Below are positions 8,507 to 17,515 of a stretch of 64,000 nt of DNA, one piece after another. How positions within the stretch are numbered: the first letter of the stretch is position 1; each line of letters begins with the position of its first letter. The translations under genes and the position numbers were made by a program. Origin of the DNA: Marinomonas atlantica (GTDB taxonomy: Bacteria; Pseudomonadota; Gammaproteobacteria; Pseudomonadales; Marinomonadaceae); the NCBI RefSeq assembly GCF_001639725.1, contig NZ_LTAW01000003.1, positions 1 to 64,000 on the forward strand, read 5' to 3'. Under the pieces are notes generated by a model. The model searched no databases and had not been told where the DNA came from. It worked only from the letters and a program-made list of their open reading frames with translations.

Positions 8507-9313
8507 ATGAAACTTGGTCTGAAGAAAGCCCTTTCTGGCTTAGCACTGGTTGGTGCATTGTTTTCTACTAACATCCATGCTACTGAACCTGCCATTGATA
8601 ACATATTGTCGAGCGGTGAGCTTAAAGTGTGTTTTGAAGCAGGCTACATTCCTTTTGAAATGAAGACCAAAGACGGCCGTTTTATCGGTTTTGATATTGA
8701 TATTGCAAAGCATATGGCACGCTCTATGGACGTCAAGTTCACACCTGTTAATACAGCATGGGACGGTATTATTCCTGCTTTGCAAACGGGTAAATGCGAC
8801 ATCATCATTGGTGGTATGGCGATTACGCCTCAACGTAACCTAAAAGTAATGTTTGCTGATACGTACATTGAGATTGGTCAAACTGTATTGATTAAGTCTG
8901 ATTTAGAAGGAACAGTGGCATCGTATCGCGATCTGAATGATGCTAAGTACACATTGGTTTCTCAAATCGGCACAACGGGTGCTCAAGCAGCCAAGAAATT
9001 CTTTCCGAAAGCAAAGTTAGATTTGTTTGAAACGTCTGCAGATGCTGTGCTTCAAGTTGCAAATGGTAAAGCCGATGCGTTCGTTTACGACCTTCCATAT
9101 AATGCTTTGTATGCATCGCAGCATCAAGATAATGTGGTTCATTTGGACCAATCGTTTACTTATGAACCACTGGGATGGGCGATTCGTCAGAATGATCCAA
9201 ACTTCATTAACTTCTTAAATAACTATCTTGTCCAAATCAAGAAAGATGGTTCTTATGATCGTATTTACGATAAATGGTTTAAGTCTGATGCTTGGGTCGA
9301 TAGTATCCAGTAA
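8507..9313 (+). CDS. Amino-acid ABC transporter substrate-binding protein
   Basis: 268 residues. A Sec signal peptide (ALVGALFSTNIHA) precedes a family 3 binding fold: LKVCFEAGYIPFEMK, FIGFDIDIAKHMAR, CDIIIGGMAITPQRN and QIGTTGAQAAKKFFP. The Arg in TPQRN is the usual ligand carboxylate contact. ATG 8507 follows AAGG at 6 bp; a longer frame upstream lacks a signal peptide at its start and is rejected. First gene of a transporter operon with permease, ATPase and LysR genes; a TATAAT at 8331 may be its -10 box. The ligand is a polar amino acid, not resolvable further. Confidence 0.87.
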   Translation: MKLGLKKALSGLALVGALFSTNIHATEPAIDNILSSGELKVCFEAGYIPFEMKTKDGRFIGFDIDIAKHMARSMDVKFTPVNTAWDGIIPALQTGKCDIIIGGMAITPQRNLKVMFADTYIEIGQTVLIKSDLEGTVASYRDLNDAKYTLVSQIGTTGAQAAKKFFPKAKLDLFETSADAVLQVANGKADAFVYDLPYNALYASQHQDNVVHLDQSFTYEPLGWAIRQNDPNFINFLNNYLVQIKKDGSYDRIYDKWFKSDAWVDSIQ

Positions 9314-9384
9314 CATTTCTGCGTCATTTTTAGTGTTTCAAAGAGTCTATATTCTATAGGCTCTTTTTGTATTTAAGAGAGCTC

Positions 9385-10332
9385 ATGCAAACTCAATCTT
9401 CACGTTGGCTAGGTCACGGGGTTTACCTTGTAATCATGGCAATATTGATTTCTGGTGTGTACTTCGCAGGCCAGAAAATCGATTATACATGGCACTGGGA
9501 ACGCTTGTGGCCCTACATTATTAACACGGAATCCCAAGATATTTTGGCTGTCACAGACGGTACAGCCAAAGTTGATAATTCAGGTCACCTATCCATCACG
9601 CCTGATTATGGTGATGATCCACAGATTGTTGAAAGATACGACACGCTGGTGTCTCGCAATGGCGATTTAATCTTTCAAGGTGATACGATTGCTCGCCTTG
9701 ATGGGTGGCGCTTTGGACCGATTGCTGAAGGCTTATGGGTAACCATTAAGATATCTTTTATCTCATTAATATTTGCCGTGTTGTTGGGGGTAATATTTGG
9801 GTTGATGCGAGTAGCGCACGGACAAGTATGGCGTAACCTTGCGGTGACATATGTAGAAGTCATTCGCGGCACACCATTATTGGTGCAAATATTTATTGTC
9901 TATTTTTTTATTGGCACGGTATTCGATTTAGATCGTTTTACAGCTGGTGTCGCTGCGTTATCCATTTTCACCGGTGCCTATGTTGCTGAAATCGTTCGTG
10001 CCGGAATACAGTCGGTTCCAGTTGGGCAAATGGAAGCCGCTCGATCTCTGGGGATGAATTATGTGCAAGCAATGGCGTATGTCATCATGCCTCAGGCTAT
10101 TAAGCGTACTTTACCGCCTCTAGCGGGACAGTTTATTAACTTAATTAAAGATTCCTCTTTGGTTTCAGTGATTTCGATAACCGATTTAACCAAGGCAGGT
10201 CGAGAAGTGGTCAGTGGTAGCTTTGCACCTTTTGAAGTGTGGTTTACCGTCGCCGCTTTATATTTGGTCGTGACGGGAGGCCTGTCATTGGTTATCCAGC
10301 GTTTAGAAAAGAGGTTATCAGCCAGTGATTGA
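9385..10332 (+). CDS. Amino-acid ABC transporter permease (HisM/GlnP family)
   Basis: An inner-membrane permease of 315 residues. One N-terminal membrane segment (about residues 13-30) is followed by an unusual periplasmic insert of about 90 residues ([11 protein letters not shown] to [12 protein letters not shown]), then the BPD_transp_1 domain. That domain carries [13 protein letters not shown] and the coupling loop [20 protein letters not shown] 9385 follows AAGAGAG; an in-frame TTG at 9367 is less likely. Its stop overlaps the start of the ATPase gene. Confidence 0.85.
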   Translation: MQTQSSRWLGHGVYLVIMAILISGVYFAGQKIDYTWHWERLWPYIINTESQDILAVTDGTAKVDNSGHLSITPDYGDDPQIVERYDTLVSRNGDLIFQGDTIARLDGWRFGPIAEGLWVTIKISFISLIFAVLLGVIFGLMRVAHGQVWRNLAVTYVEVIRGTPLLVQIFIVYFFIGTVFDLDRFTAGVAALSIFTGAYVAEIVRAGIQSVPVGQMEAARSLGMNYVQAMAYVIMPQAIKRTLPPLAGQFINLIKDSSLVSVISITDLTKAGREVVSGSFAPFEVWFTVAALYLVVTGGLSLVIQRLEKRLSASD

Positions 10333-11083
10333 TCAATTAACACCGCCGGACTCGAAAATATTGATCAAAGCTAAGAAAGTAAACAAGATTTTTCCGAATG
10401 GCTGTCATGCATTGAAAAATGTGTCGTTGGATATCAAGCGTGGTGAGGTAGTTGTTATCATTGGGCCAAGTGGCTCTGGAAAATCTACTTTCTTACGTAC
10501 ACTGAATCAGCTAGAAAGTATTTCATCAGGTAACATCTTATTAGATCAAGTAGATTTGACTGATAAACGCACAGATATAAATGCTGTTCGTGCTGAAGTG
10601 GGTATGGTATTTCAATCGTTCAACTTATTCCCACATAAAACTGCGCTGGGTAATGTAATGTTAGCGCCCATGAAGGTCCTTAAACAAAGCAAAGAAGATG
10701 CTAAGCAAGGTGCTCGTGATTTGTTATACCGAGTGGGTTTAGCAGATCGCATGAACAATTATCCGTCTCGACTATCGGGTGGTCAGCAGCAACGTGTCGC
10801 CATTGCTCGATCTTTGGCTATGAAACCTAAAGCCCTTTTGTTTGATGAACCCACCAGTGCACTTGACCCAGAAATGGTAGGAGAAGTGTTAGACGTGATG
10901 AAAGAGCTGGCCAGTGAAGGTATGACCATGGTCGTGGTCACCCATGAAATGGGGTTTGCTCGTGAAGTGGCCGATCGTGTAGTTTTTATGGAAGAAGGAG
11001 AGCTGGTATTAGAAGAAACCCCTGAGCGTTTTTTCCATTCCGAGCATCCACGCTTGCAACGGTTTTTAGGTCAGGTACTCTAG
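10325..11083 (+). CDS. Polar amino-acid ABC transporter, ATP-binding subunit (GlnQ-like)
   Basis: 252 residues with Walker [11 protein letters not shown]-loop FQSFNLFPH, signature LSGGQQQR, Walker [13 protein letters not shown] and switch His in VVTHEMGFA. The C-terminal [13 protein letters not shown] is typical of the GlnQ/HisP family. It begins with GTG 10325, overlapping the permease stop, so the two are translationally coupled. It completes the importer encoded by the two preceding genes. Confidence 0.88.
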   Translation: MIDQLTPPDSKILIKAKKVNKIFPNGCHALKNVSLDIKRGEVVVIIGPSGSGKSTFLRTLNQLESISSGNILLDQVDLTDKRTDINAVRAEVGMVFQSFNLFPHKTALGNVMLAPMKVLKQSKEDAKQGARDLLYRVGLADRMNNYPSRLSGGQQQRVAIARSLAMKPKALLFDEPTSALDPEMVGEVLDVMKELASEGMTMVVVTHEMGFAREVADRVVFMEEGELVLEETPERFFHSEHPRLQRFLGQVL

Positions 11084-11120
11084 CGCCTCGTATTTTTTAG
11101 AGCGATGGTTGAAGCACTGC

Positions 11121-12008
11121 ATGAACTCAAAAACACTGCCTCCGTTAAATTGGTTAAGAACCTTCGAAGTCGCTGCTCGTAGCCTTAATTTTACCAAAGC
11201 TGCGCAAGAGCTTCACTTAACCCAAGGTGCAGTCAGTCAGCAGATTCGTTTATTAGAAGCTCATTTAGGAGTAGCTCTATTCACTCGTCTCCCTCGTGGA
11301 TTAGCACTTACTGATGAAGGCATGTCGTATCTTCCTGTCGTGCAAGATTCTATTTCTCGACTGTCTGCTGCGACAAATGAGCTGTTTAGCCAAGATCAAA
11401 GAGCCCCAGTTAAAATTCGGGGTAGCTTATCTTTCTTTGTACACTGGTTGGCGCCGAGACTGACAGATTTTCATGCATTGCATCCCAACATCGACATTCG
11501 TTACATCAGCTCCCTTTGGGTGAAAGACTCTGAGGTTGATGACGATTTTGAAATTCGATGGGGTTGTGGTCAATGGCCTGGCTACGTCTCTCAGCGTCTC
11601 AGTTGGGATGGCTTGTTCCCAGTTTGCTCCCCCGATTTATTAGAATGTTCACCGATTCGTTCAACCTCTGATTTGTCAGCTCATACTTTATTGCATGTTT
11701 TGGGATATGAAGAAGGTTGGGGGTATTGGTTATCGATGGTAAATGAGACACAAGTAGACCCTTCGCGAGGCATGCAGTTAGACACACTTTTAGCCTCATT
11801 ACGGATGGCAGAGCTGGGCATAGGTGTAGCATTAGCCCGCTCTTCCATGGTCGAAGACATGCTGGCAGATGGGCGTTTAGTGGCTCCACTGACTGAACAG
11901 GTAGAAGCCAGTGAATCATTTTACTTAGTACAACGTTTCGGTAAGACGCTTTCAGCGGAAGCGCATGTTTTTTTAGATTGGTTGGAGCGTACGTTACGCA
12001 GTAAATAA
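11121..12008 (+). CDS. LysR family transcriptional regulator (GcvA-like)
   Basis: 295 residues. The N-terminal winged helix-turn-helix reads LNWLRTFEVAARSLNFTKAAQELHLTQGAVSQQIRLLE, split here only by the flow of the domain, with LPRGLALTDEG as its wing. The C-terminal effector domain has the short GcvA-type layout. ATG 11121 is chosen over a TTG at 11109. It lies 37 bp after the amino-acid transporter ATPase on the same strand, so it probably regulates that operon. It converges on the MFS gene with only a 9-bp gap and no hairpin there. Confidence 0.85.
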   Translation: MNSKTLPPLNWLRTFEVAARSLNFTKAAQELHLTQGAVSQQIRLLEAHLGVALFTRLPRGLALTDEGMSYLPVVQDSISRLSAATNELFSQDQRAPVKIRGSLSFFVHWLAPRLTDFHALHPNIDIRYISSLWVKDSEVDDDFEIRWGCGQWPGYVSQRLSWDGLFPVCSPDLLECSPIRSTSDLSAHTLLHVLGYEEGWGYWLSMVNETQVDPSRGMQLDTLLASLRMAELGIGVALARSSMVEDMLADGRLVAPLTEQVEASESFYLVQRFGKTLSAEAHVFLDWLERTLRSK

Positions 12009-12017
12009 CGTGTTTTT

Positions 12018-13187
12018 TTATCGGCCATTTGATAATCCCTCCCTAGATAATTTACGGTTTACGACTAATAAGATTAGGGCGCTAAAAGATAGACTTGCTG
12101 CTGCAGCGGGGATCCAAGCGTAGCCAAATCCAAGTGTTATAACTGCACCACCTAAGGCTGCTCCCAGTGCGTTACCTAAATTAAACGCACCAATGTTGAT
12201 GGATGAGGCTAATCCTGGAGCCTTATCTGCAATGGTCATCACCTTCATTTGCAATGGTGGCCCAATCATAAAGTTCACAACGCCCCAAACAGCAATTATT
12301 ACGATAGCTGAAAATAAGTCGCTTACCATAAGGCTGAATAAACCCAAAATAGTGACTTGTCCTATTAATGCGACCACCAAAGATAAATCAGGTGAGTGAT
12401 CAGACAATTTACCGCTAATGAAATTGCCTAGAGTAAAACCAATACCAGCTATCATTAGTAGATAAGCAATGTTGCTGTCTGAAATGCTGGCTAAAGTTTG
12501 TAAAATTGGCGTGATATAGGTGTACAGCGTAAACATTGAGCCAGCACATAAAACGGTTGTTAGGAAAGTGCGTAGTGCTGCTGGTTGCAAAATAGCCTGA
12601 AGCTCTTGCTTTACGTTCGGGCGGTTTGGCTTCTCCATTTGGGGCAATGTACGCCATAAACCAATCATAGCCACTAACCCAAGTGCCGAAGTAGCAGCAA
12701 AGGCCATACGCCAGTGAACGCTTTGTCCAAGCCAAGTTGCTATGGGTACACCAATAATATTAGCAATGGTTAACCCTAAAAACATAGAGGCTACTGCGCT
12801 GCCTTGTTTTCCCGGTGGCGCAAGTTTCATGGCAACTAAGGCACCTATACCAAAAAAAGCACCATGGGACAGGCTAGTAGTAATTCGTGAGATCATTAGA
12901 ATGCTGTAATCGGTAGCCAATGCGGAAAAAACATTACCGACGAAAAAGACGATCATTAAAGCAATCAGTGAAAACTTATGACTAAAGCGTGTTAAATACA
13001 GCGTTACCAGTGGAGCACCAAACATAACGCCCACAGCGTAAGCACTAATGAGTAGGCCAGCCGATGGGATAGATACGTCCACACCTTCGGCAATCGTCGG
13101 AAGCAAACCCATTGGGAAAAATTCAGTCGTACCAAGGCCAAAAGCTCCAAGTGCCAGAGCAAACACGCCCCACTTATATGTTTGCAT
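12018..13187 (-). CDS. MFS transporter, DHA1 family (AraJ/YdhP-like)
   Basis: A 389-residue inner-membrane protein with about twelve hydrophobic segments. The N-terminal ALGAFGLGTTEFFPMGLLP and the loop ISRITTSLSHGAFFGIGALVA match the drug/sugar efflux subgroup containing AraJ, YdhP and NepI. The substrate is unknown. ATG 13187 is chosen because AAAGGATTTG lies just upstream; the longer frame to 13238 would run into the divergent PAP2 gene. The start is 36 bp from the start of that divergent gene, so their promoters must overlap. Confidence 0.82.
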   Translation of the reverse strand: MQTYKWGVFALALGAFGLGTTEFFPMGLLPTIAEGVDVSIPSAGLLISAYAVGVMFGAPLVTLYLTRFSHKFSLIALMIVFFVGNVFSALATDYSILMISRITTSLSHGAFFGIGALVAMKLAPPGKQGSAVASMFLGLTIANIIGVPIATWLGQSVHWRMAFAATSALGLVAMIGLWRTLPQMEKPNRPNVKQELQAILQPAALRTFLTTVLCAGSMFTLYTYITPILQTLASISDSNIAYLLMIAGIGFTLGNFISGKLSDHSPDLSLVVALIGQVTILGLFSLMVSDLFSAIVIIAVWGVVNFMIGPPLQMKVMTIADKAPGLASSINIGAFNLGNALGAALGGAVITLGFGYAWIPAAAASLSFSALILLVVNRKLSREGLSNGR

Positions 13188-13223
13188 CGCAAATCCTTTT
13201 TCATCAGTAGCATTAGTTAAATT

Positions 13224-13970
13224 GTGACAGAAGATCAAAATAAGGTGAAACCTACGCGCAATCCTGCATCAATTCAATTAAGCCATGTATATTTACTCAT
13301 TATTATTAATTTTTTAGGGTGTCTTGGAGGCTACTTGTTTTATCGCTTGGTTTATCCTGTTTTACTACTAGGGATTTTATTGTGTATTTGGTTAAGCTTT
13401 GGTCAAGCAGGAGATTTTGATCGAATTGGGCTACTTTTCTTTCGCGATGAACAAGGGAGGTTACTTGGTCCCGAATGGGGCAGTGTAATCATTCGAGATA
13501 TTACTGCGTTTGGTAGCAACTGGATATTGTTATTTGGTATGGCTGTGATGAGTTTGATGTTCACACTACGACGTTACTACCTACAATCCATAGAGCTACT
13601 TACTATGACCTTAGGGGGCGTGTTCTTAAGTATGGGAGCCAAGTACTTATTTCAACGTCCTCGACCAGAGTTGGTACCGCATCTTATCGAAGTGTATACG
13701 CCCAGTTTTCCTTCAGGGCATGCGACTATGTCTATGGTGTGTTTTTTGGGTGGCGCACTGGTAATTGCAAGAATGTGGCCCGAAAGTATAGCTCGTCGCG
13801 CTTTGATTACTGTGGCGGTGTTAAGTAGCTTAGTAGTTGGTGCAAGTCGTGTGATGTTGGGCGTACATTGGCCATCAGATGTTTTGGCTGGCTGGCTACT
13901 GGGGATTTTTTGGGTGCTAGTTGTTCATCAGTACTGCTCGCATTATCGATTGAGCAGTACTGTAAACTAG
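13224..13970 (+). CDS. PAP2 superfamily phosphatase, membrane-bound
   Basis: 248 residues. The three phosphatase motifs are complete: KYLFQRPRP (Lys140 to Pro148), PSGH (163-166, His166) and SR..MLGVHWPSD (Arg209, His215, Asp219). Several membrane segments frame them. Family members hydrolyse lipid phosphates such as phosphatidic acid, phosphatidylglycerophosphate or undecaprenyl pyrophosphate; which one applies here is unknown. GTG 13224 is the upstream start and lacks a clear ribosome-binding site, so the true start could be a few codons later. An 11-bp palindrome lies in the last codons. Confidence 0.82.
   Translation: MTEDQNKVKPTRNPASIQLSHVYLLIIINFLGCLGGYLFYRLVYPVLLLGILLCIWLSFGQAGDFDRIGLLFFRDEQGRLLGPEWGSVIIRDITAFGSNWILLFGMAVMSLMFTLRRYYLQSIELLTMTLGGVFLSMGAKYLFQRPRPELVPHLIEVYTPSFPSGHATMSMVCFLGGALVIARMWPESIARRALITVAVLSSLVVGASRVMLGVHWPSDVLAGWLLGIFWVLVVHQYCSHYRLSSTVN
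13929..13962. terminator. Palindrome overlapping the PAP2 gene 3' end
   Basis: A perfect 11-bp inverted repeat (CAGTACTGCTC at 13929-13939 with 13952-13962) with a 12-nt spacer overlaps the end of the PAP2 coding sequence. The convergent MCP gene ends 2 bp after the PAP2 stop. With no other space available, this is the likely bidirectional terminator, although it lacks a T tract. Confidence 0.5.
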
Positions 13971-13972
13971 CG

Positions 13973-15580
13973 TTAAGACTTAAATTGGTTAATAGTCGCG
14001 TCCAGAGATTGAGATATTTTAGCAATTTCTTCACTCTGCTTTAACGTTTTATGAGAGCCAGAGCCTGTTTGTTCTGAAATCGCACTAATAGCATGAATAT
14101 TATTGTTTATTTCATTTACCACAGCGCTTTGCTCTGACGCTGCAGCGGCAATCATGGTATTCATTTCACGAATTTTATCAACGCTTAAAGCGATGTCTTC
14201 TAAAGCGTGAGCCGCTTTATTTGCATCCTCAACACTATCGCTTGCTTGAGCTTTACTGGCTTCCATTGCTTGAACCGCTTCGTTGGAAATGGCTGAAAGG
14301 TTGTCAATGATAGAGCGAATTTCTTCTGTTGAAAGTTGCGTGCGACTGGCAAGGCTACGAACTTCATCGGCCACCACGGCAAATCCTCGACCTTGCTCAC
14401 CAGCACGGGCCGCTTCAATCGCTGCATTTAAAGCAAGTAGGTTAGTTTGTTCTGCAATATCGCTGATTTCTTGTGATACGCGACCAATGCCTTGAGCACC
14501 TTCTGCCAGCTCTTTGACTACAACTGTGGCGGCATCGACTTTTTGCGCCAGTTCAATGTTTGTGTTTGCCACATGCAACACCATATTTTTACCCTCATCT
14601 GCAAGAGATTTGGTGTCACTGGCTGAGCCCTCTGCGTTTGCGGCATTTCGCGCCACTTCTTCAGCTGCATTAGATAACTCTTGAATTGATTGCGCTAAAA
14701 GTTCACTTTCATTCTTTTGCTTATCAACGCCTTCACTGGTTTCGCGTGTTACTTGAGCAAGTTGGTCTGCTGAAGAACTTAGATTATCCATGGTTTTGGT
14801 AAGGCTATGGATCGTCGGCTGGAAGTGATCGAGCATATTATTGGTCGCTTGGCCCACCATTCGAAATTCATCGTTAGCACCTAATTTTATTCTCGGTCTA
14901 AGGTCTGCATTTTCACCAATAACGGACATAGTGTCTTTTAGACGGTTTAGGGGCTGGATCAGCACTTTTAACAAAATGAAGTAAATGATTACCATGCCGA
15001 TAAAAATAGCAATAAAATTAATAGTGGAATTTTGTATGATGGCAGTTTCAATGTCTTCATCTCGTTCTGCCATAGAATAAGTAATACGAGCAGCGCCTAA
15101 AATGGTGCCTTCCGTTACAGGATGGCAAGTTAAACAATTTGTTCCATGACGATCTGTAGTGGCTTCAAAAGGCAGTAGCAATGTGATGTGTCGTTCACCA
15201 TCAATAGTATTCACGTCAATAATGGTTTCTCCATTCAAAGCCCGTTTATCTAGCTCATCTTGTGGCTTCTCGTGTTCAAAACCCGGACCGTAAATGTTGC
15301 TTACCGCGTCAGCACGCAGCATACGAACATTGGCAATACCTTCTCGTTGAGCAATCTTATCTCGTAATATTTCACGGCTGGCCATCGCACCGGTAAACAT
15401 TAGTGCGTTCATACTGTCCATATAGCCATTAGCAATATCTAGTAGTTGGTGTTCACTGAGATCTAAAAGGCGTTCTTTTTGTTGGTGAGAAGAGTACAGG
15501 TTCAGTGCAGCAATGATGAAAATTAAAATGCCAGCCATCGGCAGGAGTATTTTCCAGCGAACGGAGATGTACTGATGCAT
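13973..15580 (-). CDS. Methyl-accepting chemotaxis protein with periplasmic haem-c motif
   Basis: 535 residues. Membrane segments lie at about 9-30 and 187-207. The periplasmic domain between them carries C149-L-T-C152-H153, a classical CxxCH haem-c attachment site. After it come a HAMP domain ([17 protein letters not shown]) and the MCP signalling domain with the conserved hairpin [20 protein letters not shown]. MCPs and other sensors with a covalently bound haem c in a PAS-like periplasmic domain are known, for example in Geobacter, and are linked to redox or gas sensing. Here the ligand is inferred, not known. It needs export and cytochrome c maturation. Monocistronic. Confidence 0.88.
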   Translation of the reverse strand: MHQYISVRWKILLPMAGILIFIIAALNLYSSHQQKERLLDLSEHQLLDIANGYMDSMNALMFTGAMASREILRDKIAQREGIANVRMLRADAVSNIYGPGFEHEKPQDELDKRALNGETIIDVNTIDGERHITLLLPFEATTDRHGTNCLTCHPVTEGTILGAARITYSMAERDEDIETAIIQNSTINFIAIFIGMVIIYFILLKVLIQPLNRLKDTMSVIGENADLRPRIKLGANDEFRMVGQATNNMLDHFQPTIHSLTKTMDNLSSSADQLAQVTRETSEGVDKQKNESELLAQSIQELSNAAEEVARNAANAEGSASDTKSLADEGKNMVLHVANTNIELAQKVDAATVVVKELAEGAQGIGRVSQEISDIAEQTNLLALNAAIEAARAGEQGRGFAVVADEVRSLASRTQLSTEEIRSIIDNLSAISNEAVQAMEASKAQASDSVEDANKAAHALEDIALSVDKIREMNTMIAAAASEQSAVVNEINNNIHAISAISEQTGSGSHKTLKQSEEIAKISQSLDATINQFKS

Positions 15581-15798
15581 AAAAACGCCTCATTATTTTT
15601 AGTAAATGTGTAAAAATTTAACACGCCTGTTCAGTGTATTGCCTTTTATCAATTAAATGTATTGATCTAGCTCTAACATTTAGTAATTCTTTTATATATT
15701 AAGCCTAGTTTGAAAAAATGGTTACCGGGACTAAGGGTTTAAGCTTCATTGATGGCTTATGTTAAAATCTGAGAGTATTGATTTAGCATGGGTATTAA

Positions 15799-16266
15799 AT
15801 GATTAGATTTATTCAAGAGTCTGACTGGCCGCAGATTATGGCCATTCAATCCGATGTATATCTTGATGTAACGCCTGAGTCACTTCATGTGTTGCAAAAG
15901 AAGTGGCACCGATCTCCGGATTTTTGTTTTGTCTATGAAGAGAGGGGAAAAGTGGTTGCATATTTACTTGCTCATACTTGGTCTGGTGCGTTGCCTAAGC
16001 TAGATACCGTGCTAGACTTTTCCGTTTCTAGTAAATGGGTATTGCTTCATGATTTAGCTGTTTCTGAGCCAAATAAAGGGATTGGAAAAAGCATGATTAG
16101 ACACTTCTTATCAGTAGTGTCGTGGATGGCTTATACTCAAATTAAGTTGGTATCTATTCAAAATAGTGCTTCGTTTTGGGCATCATTTGGCTTTAAAAGA
16201 AGCTCTGGTTCGGTATCGGATTGTTATGGAAGTGGGGCTTTGTTGATGATTCGAAGCGAATCTTAA
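15799..16266 (+). CDS. GNAT family N-acetyltransferase
   Basis: 155 residues. IRFIQESDWPQIMAIQ at the start is the common GNAT opening. FVYEERGKVVAYLLAH is the beta4 region, and LLHDLAVSEPNKGIGKSMIRHFL is motif A, the acetyl-CoA pyrophosphate loop (PNKGIGKS replaces the usual RGxGxG/A). FWASFGFKR is the last strand. The substrate is unknown. The next gene begins 16 bp downstream on the same strand, so they are probably co-transcribed. Confidence 0.82.
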   Translation: MIRFIQESDWPQIMAIQSDVYLDVTPESLHVLQKKWHRSPDFCFVYEERGKVVAYLLAHTWSGALPKLDTVLDFSVSSKWVLLHDLAVSEPNKGIGKSMIRHFLSVVSWMAYTQIKLVSIQNSASFWASFGFKRSSGSVSDCYGSGALLMIRSES

Positions 16267-16282
16267 AAGTAAGGAGTGGTTA

Positions 16283-16684
16283 ATGTCGGGTCAGTTTAAT
16301 GATGTGAAAGCATATATAAAAGCAAAACCTGAAGCCAAAGAGGAATACCCATTTAAGCCAGATGTCCCTGTTTTTAAAGTATATGGAAAAATGTTTGCAT
16401 TGCTTTCAGAACAGCAAGGTACTCCAGTAGTGAATTTAAAATGTGACCCTGAGCATGCGATCGAATTACGCAGCATTTTCGAGACAGTAAAGCCTGGCTA
16501 TCACATGAATAAAAAACATTGGAATACAGTGTACCTAGATGATTCTTTACCTATAGGTGAAGTGATGTGTATGGTTGATCAATCCTATGAATTGGTTGTT
16601 AGAGGTTTGACTAAAAAAGATCGTCAGAGCCTTGAATTAAGATATTCTTCGAGTGACTTGTACGGGCGAAAGAGTGACTCATAA
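16283..16684 (+). CDS. MmcQ/YjbR family protein
   Basis: A small protein of 133 residues with the YjbR/CyaY-like fold signatures: KPEAKEEYPFKPDVPVFKVYGKMF, then LKCDPEHAIELRS and GYHMNKKHWNTVYL. Family members are called DNA-binding-like, but a defined function is lacking. AAGGAG lies 7 bases before ATG 16283. It shares a transcript with the GNAT gene and ends at a perfect 12-bp hairpin. Confidence 0.82.
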   Translation: MSGQFNDVKAYIKAKPEAKEEYPFKPDVPVFKVYGKMFALLSEQQGTPVVNLKCDPEHAIELRSIFETVKPGYHMNKKHWNTVYLDDSLPIGEVMCMVDQSYELVVRGLTKKDRQSLELRYSSSDLYGRKSDS

Positions 16685-16700
16685 AAGAGCCATGGAAGTC

Positions 16701-16735
16701 ATTAGGGTTATGCCTCATTGCTCCATAACCCTAAT
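16701..16735. terminator. Bidirectional terminator between YjbR and glutathione peroxidase genes
   Basis: A perfect 12-bp stem (16701-16712 with 16724-16735, ATTAGGGTTATG) with an 11-nt loop lies between two convergent stops. Confidence 0.75.
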
Positions 16736-16740
16736 AAATG

Positions 16741-17286
16741 CTAGCCATTTGCCAGAGCTACACGAATGGTGCTAACTAAATTAGTGTCATCTAATGGCGT
16801 ATTAGGTGCAAAACGCCCCAGCACTTGACCTGAACGACTGATGATAAATTTTTCAAAATTCCACACTACTTCAGGCGCCTGTGTCGGCTCTATATCGTAA
16901 CCTTTGAGCTTTTCTTCCATTTCATGACGATTGATCGTAATAGCTGCTTCTTTTGTGAGATAGTCGTACAAAGGATGTTTGTTTTCCCCTGTTACTTGTA
17001 TTTTGCTAAACATAGGGAACGTAACATTGTATTGCGTGCTACAAAACGATTTTATCTCATCGTCTGTACCGGGCTCTTGGCCAGCAAAATCGTTCGCTGG
17101 AAAAGCAAGTATTTCAAACCCAAGGTCCTTGGTATGTTCATACAGGGCTTGAAGGCCTTCATACTGTGGCGTTAAACCACATTTTGATGCAACGTTAACG
17201 ATCAGTAGAACCTTGTCGCAGAAAGGTTCTAGGGTCATCTCGTTTCCGTCGATGTCCTTCACTGCGATATCGTAAATATCCGTCAT
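16741..17286 (-). CDS. Glutathione peroxidase family protein (BtuE-like)
   Basis: 181 residues, a cysteine-type thiol peroxidase that reduces hydroperoxides. The peroxidatic Cys36 lies in NVASKCGLTP. Gln70 of AGQEPG and Trp142-Asn143 of WNFEKF complete the catalytic tetrad. Cys82 in SFCSTQYNVTFPMF is at the place of the BtuE resolving cysteine, which suggests use of thioredoxin. The usual FPCNQF loop is FPANDF here, losing a Cys that is not needed for this mechanism. No signal peptide, so cytoplasmic. Single gene. Confidence 0.9.
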   Translation of the reverse strand: MTDIYDIAVKDIDGNEMTLEPFCDKVLLIVNVASKCGLTPQYEGLQALYEHTKDLGFEILAFPANDFAGQEPGTDDEIKSFCSTQYNVTFPMFSKIQVTGENKHPLYDYLTKEAAITINRHEMEEKLKGYDIEPTQAPEVVWNFEKFIISRSGQVLGRFAPNTPLDDTNLVSTIRVALANG

Positions 17287-17434
17287 CTTCTTACCCCTTT
17301 GTTATCGTGAATAAACTTGGTTGTTTATTCTCTCAATAAGTTCCTTTGGCCATTCTGACGTAAAACCAATGACCAGCATGTGACAATACGAATGTTCAGT
17401 GTAATGCGGATTGCGGTATGGTCAAATTTGCCAT

Positions 17435-17460
17435 AAAAAAATGGGCCGCGTATGCGGCCC
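17435..17460 (-). terminator. Terminator of aceA
   Basis: On the minus strand, a perfect GC-rich 7-bp stem (GGGCCGC, 17443-17449 with 17454-17460) with a 4-nt loop is followed by a T tract. It lies about 55 bp beyond the aceA stop. Confidence 0.85.
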
Positions 17461-17515
17461 AATGCGGGGGAAAAGATCAAACTGGTGGCGTATTGATCGC
17501 TCTGAGGTAAATGGT

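Noticed and set aside
16741..17286. Loss of the resolving cysteine in glutathione peroxidase
   Set aside because: Only the Cys of FPCNQF is missing. Cys82, at the position of the BtuE resolving residue, is present, so the enzyme looks intact.
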